DNA of 64,000 nucleotides from Necropsobacter rosorum (GTDB lineage: Bacteria > Pseudomonadota > Gammaproteobacteria > Enterobacterales > Pasteurellaceae). The notes beneath the pieces were generated by a model. It did no database searches. It was given only the letters and a program-made list of their open reading frames with translations, and was not told where the DNA came from. The position numbers were made by a program, and so were the translations under genes. Shown here piece by piece: positions 8,271 through 16,709 of the stretch (its first letter is position 1; each line of letters begins with the position of its first letter). The stretch lies in the NCBI GenBank assembly GCA_000751835.1, contig CCMQ01000003.1:186001-250000 (forward strand). The letters are read 5' to 3'.

Positions 8271-8498
8271 GTGTGAATCGACTGTGTTCGGGGCGATTTT
8301 TTCTACATAATCCGTGGTGCCGATGCCGACGGTGAGTATATCCGTCGGGCATAAATAAGGCTTACGGTAGCAGCCTTCCGCATTGCCGATTAATTCAAGG
8401 CCGGTTTGGGAGGTGCGTAAATTATCGGCATAGGTTGTTAATATGATGGCAATAATTACACTGACAGAACAGGCCCATTTAGCGAGATGTTTTTTCAT
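8247..8498 (-). pseudogene. Phage lysozyme (GH24, SAR-type) N-terminal fragment
   Basis: The 83 residues start with a weakly hydrophobic signal-anchor-like segment (about 8-24), then NAEGCYRKPYLCPTD and TVGIGTT. This is the Glu-Cys/Asp-Thr catalytic region of R21-like SAR endolysins, with Glu near residue 41. Full proteins have about 165-180 residues. Here the frame ends soon after VEKIAPN, and the sequence then becomes the end of the Rz-like gene. A deletion joining the two lysis genes is the simplest reading. Confidence 0.7.
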
Positions 8499-8600
8499 GT
8501 TGCTTTCATAGAGATCCTTTCATACTTGAATTGCCCGTGTTACCACACGGGCTTTTCGTTGCCATAACGTCGCGGTTTTGTACTGTATAGCAGTAATACT

Positions 8601-8654
8601 GCACCACCGATAAATATCATAAAAAATTAAAGCCGCTCTGATGAGTGGCTTTTT
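8601..8654 (+). repeat. attR-like direct repeat
   Basis: This is the right copy of the 54-bp repeat at 2115-2168 (53 of 54 identical; first 45 perfect). It begins with GCACCA but has no tRNA before it, and it carries a T in place of the C at stem position 2160. It marks the right end of the phage-derived segment. From 8499 to 8819 no convincing gene is seen; this repeat, a hairpin at 8682-8707 and the end of a short orphan frame (8729-8857) are the only structure. Confidence 0.85.
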
Positions 8655-8681
8655 TGTTATAGGCTTTGTGGCTATCAGTAA

Positions 8682-8707
8682 AAAAGCAAGCTCAACGGCT
8701 TGCTTTT
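8682..8707 (-). terminator. Bidirectional terminator between adhesin and attR
   Basis: A perfect 10-bp stem, AAAAGCAAGC/GCTTGCTTTT with a 6-base loop, lies about 110 bp after the adhesin stop. A and T runs are built into both arms, so it can work in both directions. Confidence 0.75.
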
Positions 8708-8819
8708 GCTGTTTTGATTTAGCAGCAGTCAGGCGAAAATTTCAATGCCTTTGTGCTGTACCGAAGTAAATAATTTCAATGCGGTGCCGGTGGGCTTATT
8801 ACACGATAACTTATAGAAT

Positions 8820-11800
8820 TTACCATTGATAACCGATACTTCCGCCAAAGTTGACATCGCTTCGGCTATTCATACCCGCCCCTAGTTTGATCGAAATCTT
8901 ATTATTGTCAGAATTTCGTGCATAGCCGACCGCAACGGCAGATTCTCCCTTATAACCGCCTACACCGACAGAAACGATGCTTTTACCGCCTTCATTAGGA
9001 CGCTGAATAAAGCCGATTGCCGTCGCCCCTGCAATACCGGCACGAAGAGTTTTATCCACTTTATCCAGTTTATGATTAAGCGCATTCATGTTGGTATTAA
9101 AGTGAGTTACTGAATTGTTTAATTGGCTCATATTCACTGCATCAGTGCCGCTGACACCCGGCGCAACGTTCGTCACTCTCGTCGGTGCGCCCTTGCTGTC
9201 TGCCACCGAAACTTCAGCAACGCCGTCTTTGCCGGTTGAACCGCCGATAGTAACGGCACCGTTGCCCACCGAAACCTTGGTATATTCGGGAGTCATTGAT
9301 GTTGCAACCGTCATCTCAGCTCCCTTACGCGCGATTTCAATATTATTGCCGGCATTAATATTAACTGCTGACCCTGCCGTCACTTTAGCCGCTTCAGTAT
9401 CGCCCGAAACCTTACCTGTTCCGACTGCAGTCGAATTTACTGTCCAGCCTGCATGATTGACGGCATTCGCCACATCATTTGCCGTGGCATAAGAGGTATT
9501 ATCACCCGCTTTCACCGTGCCGTTTTCATTGACTGAAAGTGCCGTATTTGCTACATCAACGCTGATAGTCGCCGTGCCATTAACCACTTTTACCTTGGTC
9601 ACAGTGCCATTACCGTTTGCAAAATTCACTGATTGGTTATGAGTGATTTTATCACCCACAACATCACCGTTATTCTGCACATACCAACCGGCGTTATCGA
9701 CATAGTCTTTATTCGCCGCATCCGTTGGGTTTACCGGTGCGGCGACATTTGTAATGGTGGTATTGCCGGCATTAATACCGGTATTATTAATGGTTACGCT
9801 ACCGGCATTCACAGTATTTGCATTCACGGTATCGGCCTCTACCGAGGTAAAGTTTGGTGTGGCGGAAGTGGCAATAGTGATCGTATTATTCGTCGCATCC
9901 ACGATCAGATTAATATTTTGACCCGCTTTATAACTTACCGTATCCCCCATATTGATCTGTGAAACTTTATCGTTTCCTACATAGGTTACGCTGCCATTTT
10001 CCGCAACAACAGCCATATTCCAGCCTTTAGCAACTTCATTTGTTAAATTAGTCACATTATTATTCGTGGAATATAATTGGCTGCCATTTACGGCATCTTT
10101 ACTCTCCGCATTTAATGTTGCATTTGCTACGCCTTGGATCTTCGCATCACCGGCCGTACTATTTGCAACAACTAAACCGTCGGAATTCGAGCTTATCGTC
10201 GTTGCATTCTCACCCGTACCGACAGTAAACGAAGCATTGGCCGCAACAGAATCAAAGGTGGCATTCGGATTAGTGGCGATCGTCACGTTATGACCTTCAC
10301 CACCAATTACAATATTTTTCCCTGCGTTATAATTTACCGTATCACCGGCGCGAATTGCACTGTTAGCATTGACTGCATAATGAGTTACGCCGTTTGTGCC
10401 TGTGACGCTGCCGGCATTCACTGACCAACTCGAATTATTGATTAAGTTTGCTACGGTGCGTGCGTTCAATATCGCATCACCATTCTCTACAGTTACAGTG
10501 CCGTTTTTATTCACCGAACCATTTGAACGATTCACTTCAACGGAATAAATACTCTGGCCATTCGTCCCCGTTCTCTCTGTCACCGTAGTGGTTGTGCCAT
10601 TCTCTAATATCGTTTTCGCCGCACCGGTCGTTGCATTTAACTGATCCAGATTAACCGCATCAGTCCCCTTTACCCCCGGCGCGACGTTCGTAATCGTATT
10701 ATTGCCGTTATTCAACCCCTCTTTAGTCACACTGACGCTATCTCCAGCGCCATTCACTATCGTGATGCCGTCAGAGGTGAGCGTCGTATCCCCCACGTTC
10801 ACGGAAGTATTGGCCGTTACGCTTTCAAAAGTCGGTTTATCCGTTACGGCAATACTGATTGTCTGACCCGATTGCGTCACATTAACATTTTTTCCCGCAT
10901 CAAGAGTGACCGTTTCCCCCATTTGTACATTTTCAGCCGTACTGTTCACAACATTACCGCCGCCTGCCGCTGTCGTCGTAAGATTCCAGCCTTTATTCAC
11001 CGTTGCATTAGCCAGGTTTGCGGTGTTATTCGCTATATTTGCCGTATTGTTCGCCGTAGTTATATTATTTTTTGCACTGTCGGAAAGATCGACGCTGTAA
11101 TCAATCACCCGGCCCGCTGAATCCGTCACATTTGTTACGCTGATCTCATCAGAACCTTTCAACGTGGTGTTCCACGCATTTACCGTATAAGTCGTACTGC
11201 CATCAGCATTTTGCACATCGGTTACATTGGTATTGGTTCCTGCCGCCACGTTGGATTTCACTGCATTTAACTGATTCAGATTAACCGCATCAGTCCCCTT
11301 CACCCCCGGCGCGACGTTCGTAACCGTATTATTGCCGTTATTCAACCCCTCTTTAGTTACACTGACGCTATCTCCAGCGCCATTCAGTATCGTGATGCCG
11401 TCAGAGGTGAGCGTCGTATCCCCCACGTTCACGGAAGTATTGGCCGTTACGCTTTCAAAAGTCGGTTTATCCGTTACGGCAATACTGATTGTCTGACCCG
11501 ATTGCGTCACATTAACATTTTTTCCCGCATCAAGAGTGACCGTTTCCCCCATCTGTACATTTTCAGCCGTACTGTTCACAACATTACCGCCGCCTGCCGC
11601 CGCCGTCGTAAGATTCCAACCTTTATTCACCGTTGCATTAGCCAGGTTTGCGGTGTTATTCGCTATATTTGCCGTATGATTGGCGGCATTAGCCGTCGTA
11701 TTTGCTAAATTTGCCGTATTGTTCGCCGTAGTTATATTATTTTTTGCACTGTCGGAAAGATCGACGCTGTAATCAATCACCCTGCCTGCCGAATCCGTCA

Positions 11801-13847
11801 CATTTGTTACGCTGATCTCATCAGAACCTTTCAACGTGGTGTTCCACGCATTTACCGTATAGGTCGTACTGCCATCGGCATTTTGCACACCGGTTACATT
11901 GGTATTGGTTCCTGCCGCCACGGTGTTATTTACTGCGGCAACGGCATCATTAACATTATTTTTGCCCGTACCGCCGATATTAGTCATGCTGACCGTACCG
12001 TTATCCACCACATTAGCATTTCCGCCTAATATATTGACGACAGAATCTGCCGTATTATTCAGGACAGTATTCGTTGCATAAAGTTGTGAACCGTTAATCG
12101 CATCCGTCGATGTTGCAGAAATATTCCCCGGCGCAACATTAATAATTTGACGTTCTGCCCCTTTCGCGCCCACAGAAACCACGCCAGATGCCGTGCCGGC
12201 AAACCCGCCATACGTTAAGCTGCCGACTGTTGCCGCAGTTACCTGATTGGCCTTGCCATTAGTTGTAGTATTTGAACTTTCTGAACTGTTTGCGCCTAAA
12301 ATAACATTATTGCCTGCGGTTACTGAAATATTATTACCAATCACATAAGTATTATTCGCTGTCGCTGCAATAACATTATCGCTGCCTAATACAAAGGAAC
12401 CATTGGCGTTAATCTTGTTATTATTTCCCACTGAATAAGCGGCGTTACCCGTAATGACGCTTGCATCACCGAGCGAACCTGAACGATTACCCGTGACATT
12501 ATTATTGTAACCTACAGAAACAGCCTGCTCCCCCTGCGCGGCTGCCAACGTACCAATCGCGATAGAGTCCGTTCCGCCGGCATTCGCGCTGTGGCCCATA
12601 GCAACGGCATTTTGAGCCGAGGCATTTGAATAAGAACCAATCGCTGTTGCCCATTTGGCTGTCGCATTAGCATGTTCTCCTATCGCCAGGGAGGCTGTGG
12701 CATTGGCTAACGACCATTCACCAAGCGCAATGGTTTGCTCTGCTAACGCCTTGGAAAGATGCCCGATAGAAACCGCAGCCGAGCCGCTCGCATTAGAATA
12801 AGAACCTAAAGCCGTGGCAAAAGAATCGGCCGCAACCGCTAAGGCGCCGAACGAAGAAGCCGCGATTCCCGACGCATTCGCAGTGGTACCAACAGCAACA
12901 GCATTACTTTGCGTTACAATAGATTTCGTTCCAACCGCAATGGAATTATCGCCGGCCGCCGTCGCATTAGAACCGAATGCATTGGCAGAAGAACCGGAAG
13001 CATTCGCTGCATAGCCTAAAGCATTTGCCTGATGCCCACTGGCTTTACTATAAATTCCAACGCTTATCGCCGCAAACTTTGTTGCATTGGATAAATATCC
13101 CATGGCTATAGTATGGTCTTCGCTGGCTGACGCACTATCGCCAATCGCAATGGCATAAATATCCGTCGCTTTTGCACTATGCCCCACGGCAGTCGAATAA
13201 GTGGAATTGGCAACCGCATCATAGCCGATGGCGGCAGAACCAAGCCCGCTTGCATTTGCCGCATCCCCCACGGCTAAACTCGCCGTATTAGTCGCGTTTG
13301 CATGAGAACCCAATGCCGTTGCCATATTACCTGAGGCCTTCGTCCCCAAACCGATTGCAGTTGTGCCATAATCACTGGTCGAAGCGCCGTAGCCAATGGC
13401 AATAGCGGCATTTCCGCGCCCATCGGCGGCGGCTGTTGTAATCGTCGAGTTATAGTTGTTTACGGCACCTTTACCAATAGCGATAGACCATTGCGTTGAT
13501 GAATTTGCCCCGGAACCAAGCGCAATAGCATCCGTTTCTGACGCCGCGGCCTGAGTGCCGATAGCCGTTGAATTCACACCGGAAGCATTAGCATAAACCC
13601 CTAACGCATTCGCATTTGCTGCCGTAGAACTGGCACCTTCTCCAAGTTCAATACCATTAGAGCTTGCTGCCAGCGCCATAACGGAACTAAGCATGGCCGA
13701 ACCTGCCACACTTAATAGGAACAACTTGCTCGGATTTTTTCTTTCATCTGCTGTCGATGAACATTTACTCTGCGATTTAGTTAATTCAGAAACCACAACG
13801 AACGTCTGACTTGAATAGTGCCAAATCACTTTAAATATTTTATTCAT
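8820..13847 (-). CDS. Trimeric autotransporter adhesin (YadA/Hia type)
   Basis: This 1675-residue surface adhesin has the full type Vc layout. An extended signal peptide (ESPR; starts MNKIFKVIWHYSSQTFVVV, cleavage near residue 60) leads into a YadA-like head of ~14-residue repeats with AIG/ALG motifs (about 62-520). Neck motifs (DAINGSQLYATN), Trp-ring-like segments (VNKGWNLTT) and coiled-coil stalks follow. The last ~85 residues form the membrane anchor, ending GGSIGYQW. Three copies form one outer-membrane barrel. The stalk holds a 619/661-bp duplication. Sequons N-x-S/T are very frequent. No uptake signal occurs in the 5 kb, unlike the core genes. The ligand cannot be predicted. Expression probably starts in the AT-rich region to the right. 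Confidence 0.93.
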   Translation of the reverse strand: MNKIFKVIWHYSSQTFVVVSELTKSQSKCSSTADERKNPSKLFLLSVAGSAMLSSVMALAASSNGIELGEGASSTAANANALGVYANASGVNSTAIGTQAAASETDAIALGSGANSSTQWSIAIGKGAVNNYNSTITTAAADGRGNAAIAIGYGASTSDYGTTAIGLGTKASGNMATALGSHANATNTASLAVGDAANASGLGSAAIGYDAVANSTYSTAVGHSAKATDIYAIAIGDSASASEDHTIAMGYLSNATKFAAISVGIYSKASGHQANALGYAANASGSSANAFGSNATAAGDNSIAVGTKSIVTQSNAVAVGTTANASGIAASSFGALAVAADSFATALGSYSNASGSAAVSIGHLSKALAEQTIALGEWSLANATASLAIGEHANATAKWATAIGSYSNASAQNAVAMGHSANAGGTDSIAIGTLAAAQGEQAVSVGYNNNVTGNRSGSLGDASVITGNAAYSVGNNNKINANGSFVLGSDNVIAATANNTYVIGNNISVTAGNNVILGANSSESSNTTTNGKANQVTAATVGSLTYGGFAGTASGVVSVGAKGAERQIINVAPGNISATSTDAINGSQLYATNTVLNNTADSVVNILGGNANVVDNGTVSMTNIGGTGKNNVNDAVAAVNNTVAAGTNTNVTGVQNADGSTTYTVNAWNTTLKGSDEISVTNVTDSAGRVIDYSVDLSDSAKNNITTANNTANLANTTANAANHTANIANNTANLANATVNKGWNLTTAAAGGGNVVNSTAENVQMGETVTLDAGKNVNVTQSGQTISIAVTDKPTFESVTANTSVNVGDTTLTSDGITILNGAGDSVSVTKEGLNNGNNTVTNVAPGVKGTDAVNLNQLNAVKSNVAAGTNTNVTDVQNADGSTTYTVNAWNTTLKGSDEISVTNVTDSAGRVIDYSVDLSDSAKNNITTANNTANIANNTANLANATVNKGWNLTTTAAGGGNVVNSTAENVQMGETVTLDAGKNVNVTQSGQTISIAVTDKPTFESVTANTSVNVGDTTLTSDGITIVNGAGDSVSVTKEGLNNGNNTITNVAPGVKGTDAVNLDQLNATTGAAKTILENGTTTTVTERTGTNGQSIYSVEVNRSNGSVNKNGTVTVENGDAILNARTVANLINNSSWSVNAGSVTGTNGVTHYAVNANSAIRAGDTVNYNAGKNIVIGGEGHNVTIATNPNATFDSVAANASFTVGTGENATTISSNSDGLVVANSTAGDAKIQGVANATLNAESKDAVNGSQLYSTNNNVTNLTNEVAKGWNMAVVAENGSVTYVGNDKVSQINMGDTVSYKAGQNINLIVDATNNTITIATSATPNFTSVEADTVNANTVNAGSVTINNTGINAGNTTITNVAAPVNPTDAANKDYVDNAGWYVQNNGDVVGDKITHNQSVNFANGNGTVTKVKVVNGTATISVDVANTALSVNENGTVKAGDNTSYATANDVANAVNHAGWTVNSTAVGTGKVSGDTEAAKVTAGSAVNINAGNNIEIARKGAEMTVATSMTPEYTKVSVGNGAVTIGGSTGKDGVAEVSVADSKGAPTRVTNVAPGVSGTDAVNMSQLNNSVTHFNTNMNALNHKLDKVDKTLRAGIAGATAIGFIQRPNEGGKSIVSVGVGGYKGESAVAVGYARNSDNNKISIKLGAGMNSRSDVNFGGSIGYQW
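10632..11250 (-). repeat. Adhesin stalk repeat, copy A (619 bp)
   Basis: This is nearly identical to 11262-11922 and encodes neck, Trp-ring and stalk segments. It differs by a few substitutions and by lacking 42 bases (14 residues, two heptads) that copy B has in the N/T/A-rich coiled coil. The protein reads copy B first, then copy A. Confidence 0.9.
11262..11922 (-). repeat. Adhesin stalk repeat, copy B (661 bp)
   Basis: This is the partner of copy A at 10632-11250. The extra 42 bases (around 11672-11713) add two heptads of the pattern x-A-N-x-T-A-N. The near identity points to a recent tandem duplication or ongoing gene conversion. Confidence 0.9.
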
Positions 13848-14774
13848 ATCTTATTTCTATTTTTTAATTTCATTTTGAAATGAAGTGATAATGTCATTAT
13901 TATAAATATAAAATTACAATTCGATTATAGTTAATAGTAATTAAAGCAAAAACCAACAATTAATATAATCTTTATGATATTTCCATATTCATAACACCGC
14001 CGCAGACAATTGAATTACAAACCACCTAAATACGCATTACTATAATAGATAACAATTAATTCCATAATCAGCCCACCGCATTATTATAAGCTACATTAAT
14101 TCAAGCTAAAACATTTCAGCTAGTAAATTAATGTAAAGGTTAAATTTTAAAAAATTTACATATTAATACGATTTTTAGCTAAAAAACCCGGATGATAAAT
14201 TAGTTAAGCCAGCGGAATGCCGAGGGAAGACTCTTATGACGGGTTAATTTCGTAGGTTTAACGACGAACGGATGACAAAGGCGGTGATGTGAATGTTGAA
14301 AGTGCGGTAAGAAATATGAAAAATTGTGAGATTTACCACAATCACGGCCGTCTACATATTTACAACCAAGACTTATTTTAAAGTTTAGTAAAAATAATTT
14401 CTCAGAGATTTTTTAATTAGTTAATCACTGCAATAATATAAATATTTATCTAAAATGACAATTCAATTTTTATTTATCGACATACATTACATTAAACATA
14501 TTATTATTTAATTTTAATAGAGATAGAGATTATTTTCATTTTGAGACATTAAATTCAGATTATTTTAAATAAACCTTAAGAAAATAATTTATTTAAAAAG
14601 TTAAGCAGGAAAAATAAAGGAATGTAAATTTAATGATTTATCTTTAGTTTTTGCTCATTCACAGCTAAAAGGACTGAACCCAATGATCTATCGGAAACAG
14701 TCCTTAATGTTGTGGTCTAACTTTTTTGCGCTCAGCTCAATTGCACGCTCTTTTCCTCCGTTTTATACGCAACC
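13848..14774 (+). other. AT-rich intergenic region, adhesin/narK
   Basis: These 927 bases are strongly AT-rich apart from about 14175-14330, which holds one uptake signal (14300-14308) and may be the remains of a lost gene. No frame worth calling is seen on either strand. A hairpin with an 8-bp stem (14669-14676 with 14698-14705) sits about 70 bp past the narK stop and may end the nar transcript. The adhesin promoter should lie near 13850-14000, but no clear -35/-10 pair can be chosen in such AT-rich sequence. Confidence 0.6.
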
Positions 14775-15998
14775 TTAACGCTCGGCCTTAAAGGCAAAAT
14801 GCATCCAGATTAATGCGGTGGAAATACCGATGAACATTAACACAAATGCTGTCGCCCGAATGCCGGTGGCATCAAGCAAGGCGCCGAAGGCAATCGGTAA
14901 AATAAAACCGAATAAACCGCCGGCAAGTCCGACGATGCCGGATACCGTGCCAATATCGTTCGGGTAATCGTCGGCAACGGATTTAAAAATAGAGCCGCTG
15001 CCGATTCCCATGGCGCACCCGACCAGAAAGGTCAGCGGCGCAAACGCCCAAAGTGGCAGCCCGATAGGTAAACTGATCTCGCCTTTTGTGCCGATCAGTA
15101 ATAAGCTGCCGTGCGGAATGGCAAAAATCAGAAAGCCTATCCACAATACCCACATGACCACCCAAGAAACCCTGTTGGCACCGAAGCGATCCCCCAGATA
15201 GCCACCGACAGAACGAAACGTGCTGCCCGGAATTAAATAAATCAGGGCCAGCAAGGTTGCATCATGCAAATTCAAATGATAATTTTCGACATAATAATTA
15301 TTCAGCCACAATGTTAAGCCGACGAAACCGCCGAACACAACGGTGTAATACTGGCTGTAGCGCAATACCCGCCAGTCTTTTAACAGCGACAACTGCTGCA
15401 TAATTCCCGCCTGCGCCCCTTTAATCAAATGTGCCGGATTGCTAAACGCAGTAAAGCAGAATATAACTAACGTCGCCGCCAAAATTCCGGTATAGACTTC
15501 CGGTATGGCGCGCCAGTCACCGAAATGCGCCAGCAATTCCGGGGCGATAAAATTATTCAGTGCCGTACCTGCGGTGCCGATTCCGAATATACCGGTCGCC
15601 AGTCCCTGTTGCGTCTTAGGAAACCAGCGGGCAACATAAGGCATGCCGACAGAAAACGAACCGCCGGCCAGTCCCATCACTAAGCCGATAACCAGAAAAT
15701 GCCAGAATAATGTCGCATAACTGGTGAGATAAACAAAGGGAATACACACCGCCAGCAAAGTCAGCATTACATTCCGGCCTCCGAATTTATCCGTCCACAT
15801 TCCCAGCGGCAGGCGGATAATTGAGCCGGAAAGTACCGGTGTCGCAGTTAAAATACCGAATTCCACATCGGATAGCCCCAGTTCGTTACGCAGGGGAATA
15901 CCGATCACACCGAACATCATCCATACCATAAACGTCATCAGAAACGCCAGCGTGCCGGCAAATAAAACTGAATAGCGTTTGAAATGCTCCGATTTCAT
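14775..15998 (-). CDS. narK: NarK nitrate/nitrite transporter
   Basis: This 407-residue major-facilitator protein has 12 predicted membrane segments. The NNP-family signature region (GTAGTALNNFIAPELL after YVARWFP) and the Gly-rich second signature (GIVGLAGGLFGF) near residues 350-365 identify the nitrate/nitrite porters. ATG 15998 has AAGGAA five bases upstream. It is the last gene of the narGHJI-K unit, 18 bp after narI, so nitrate import and nitrite export are made with the reductase. In E. coli narK lies upstream of narG in the opposite orientation, so the order here is different. Confidence 0.92.
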   Translation of the reverse strand: MKSEHFKRYSVLFAGTLAFLMTFMVWMMFGVIGIPLRNELGLSDVEFGILTATPVLSGSIIRLPLGMWTDKFGGRNVMLTLLAVCIPFVYLTSYATLFWHFLVIGLVMGLAGGSFSVGMPYVARWFPKTQQGLATGIFGIGTAGTALNNFIAPELLAHFGDWRAIPEVYTGILAATLVIFCFTAFSNPAHLIKGAQAGIMQQLSLLKDWRVLRYSQYYTVVFGGFVGLTLWLNNYYVENYHLNLHDATLLALIYLIPGSTFRSVGGYLGDRFGANRVSWVVMWVLWIGFLIFAIPHGSLLLIGTKGEISLPIGLPLWAFAPLTFLVGCAMGIGSGSIFKSVADDYPNDIGTVSGIVGLAGGLFGFILPIAFGALLDATGIRATAFVLMFIGISTALIWMHFAFKAER

Positions 15999-16016
15999 AT
16001 CATTCCTTACTGTTGG

Positions 16017-16709
16017 TTATGAACGACGGCGTACCAGCTGCCAGGCGCGCGGGATATAGCCGATGAAAGCGGCAAAACCGCTCCATACATGTACCATACG
16101 GGTAAACGGAAAAATCAAAAAGAATGTCATGCCCAAAAACACATGAATTTTGACCGCACTTGATAACGGCGCAATATAAGCGGTAGCATCGCCGCGAAAT
16201 GTCAGAATGCGCTGTGCATATTGCATCATGCTTTCCAGTTCGCCGACCGCATTATTACTTGCCAAACTGAGCGGAATCAAACTTAAACCGGCGAGTATGG
16301 TAACCAGCAACCAGATCACAACCAATTTATCCCGCCATGTGCTGGTCGTTAAAATGCGCTGAATGCGAAAGCGCCGGTGAATCAGGATTAAGATTCCGGC
16401 AAGCGCCATCGTACCCGACACCGACCCCGCCGCAAGCGCCATAATATGATGTTGTTCCTGACTGATACCGAGCAGCTCAAATGCCCATAATGGCGTGAGC
16501 AGACCGGCGACATGCCCGCCCAGCACTAACAAAATACCCACATGAAACAACACGCTGCCTAAACGCAGCTGTCCACGGTAAAGCAGCTCGCTGGATTCGC
16601 TTTTCCAAGAATATTGCTCACGATCGAAACGAATCAGGCTGCCGATAAAAAATACGCTCAGACAGATATAAGGATAAATTCCGAATAAAAATTGCTCAAT
16701 GTAATTCAT
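16017..16709 (-). CDS. narI: NarI, respiratory nitrate reductase cytochrome b subunit
   Basis: This 230-residue protein with five membrane segments anchors NarGH, oxidises quinol at the periplasmic side and passes electrons inward. The four haem ligands are in place: His56 and His66 in one helix pair, and His188 and His206 in KIHVF and MVHVW (E. coli 56, 66, 187 and 205). Length agrees with E. coli (225). Its ATG overlaps the narJ stop as TAATG. Confidence 0.95.
   Translation of the reverse strand: MNYIEQFLFGIYPYICLSVFFIGSLIRFDREQYSWKSESSELLYRGQLRLGSVLFHVGILLVLGGHVAGLLTPLWAFELLGISQEQHHIMALAAGSVSGTMALAGILILIHRRFRIQRILTTSTWRDKLVVIWLLVTILAGLSLIPLSLASNNAVGELESMMQYAQRILTFRGDATAYIAPLSSAVKIHVFLGMTFFLIFPFTRMVHVWSGFAAFIGYIPRAWQLVRRRS

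Noticed and set aside
2121-8600. Remnant considered as a functional tailocin (phage-tail bacteriocin)
   Set aside because: No sheath, tube, fibre or complete baseplate genes are present, and both V and W are broken, so a contractile particle cannot be made from this set.
8601-8606. Partial second tRNA at the attR repeat
   Set aside because: Only the six terminal bases GCACCA are shared; the preceding sequence has no T-arm or acceptor pairing.
10632-11922. Repeated blocks considered as a CRISPR array or inserted element
   Set aside because: The repeats are long, in frame and encode adhesin stalk domains. There are no short repeat-spacer units and no terminal inverted repeats. No CRISPR array or transposase was seen anywhere in the window.
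14175-14330. Higher-GC island in the adhesin-narK gap as a small gene
   Set aside because: No frame with a ribosome site or recognisable protein was found on either strand; it contains one uptake signal and could be decayed sequence.
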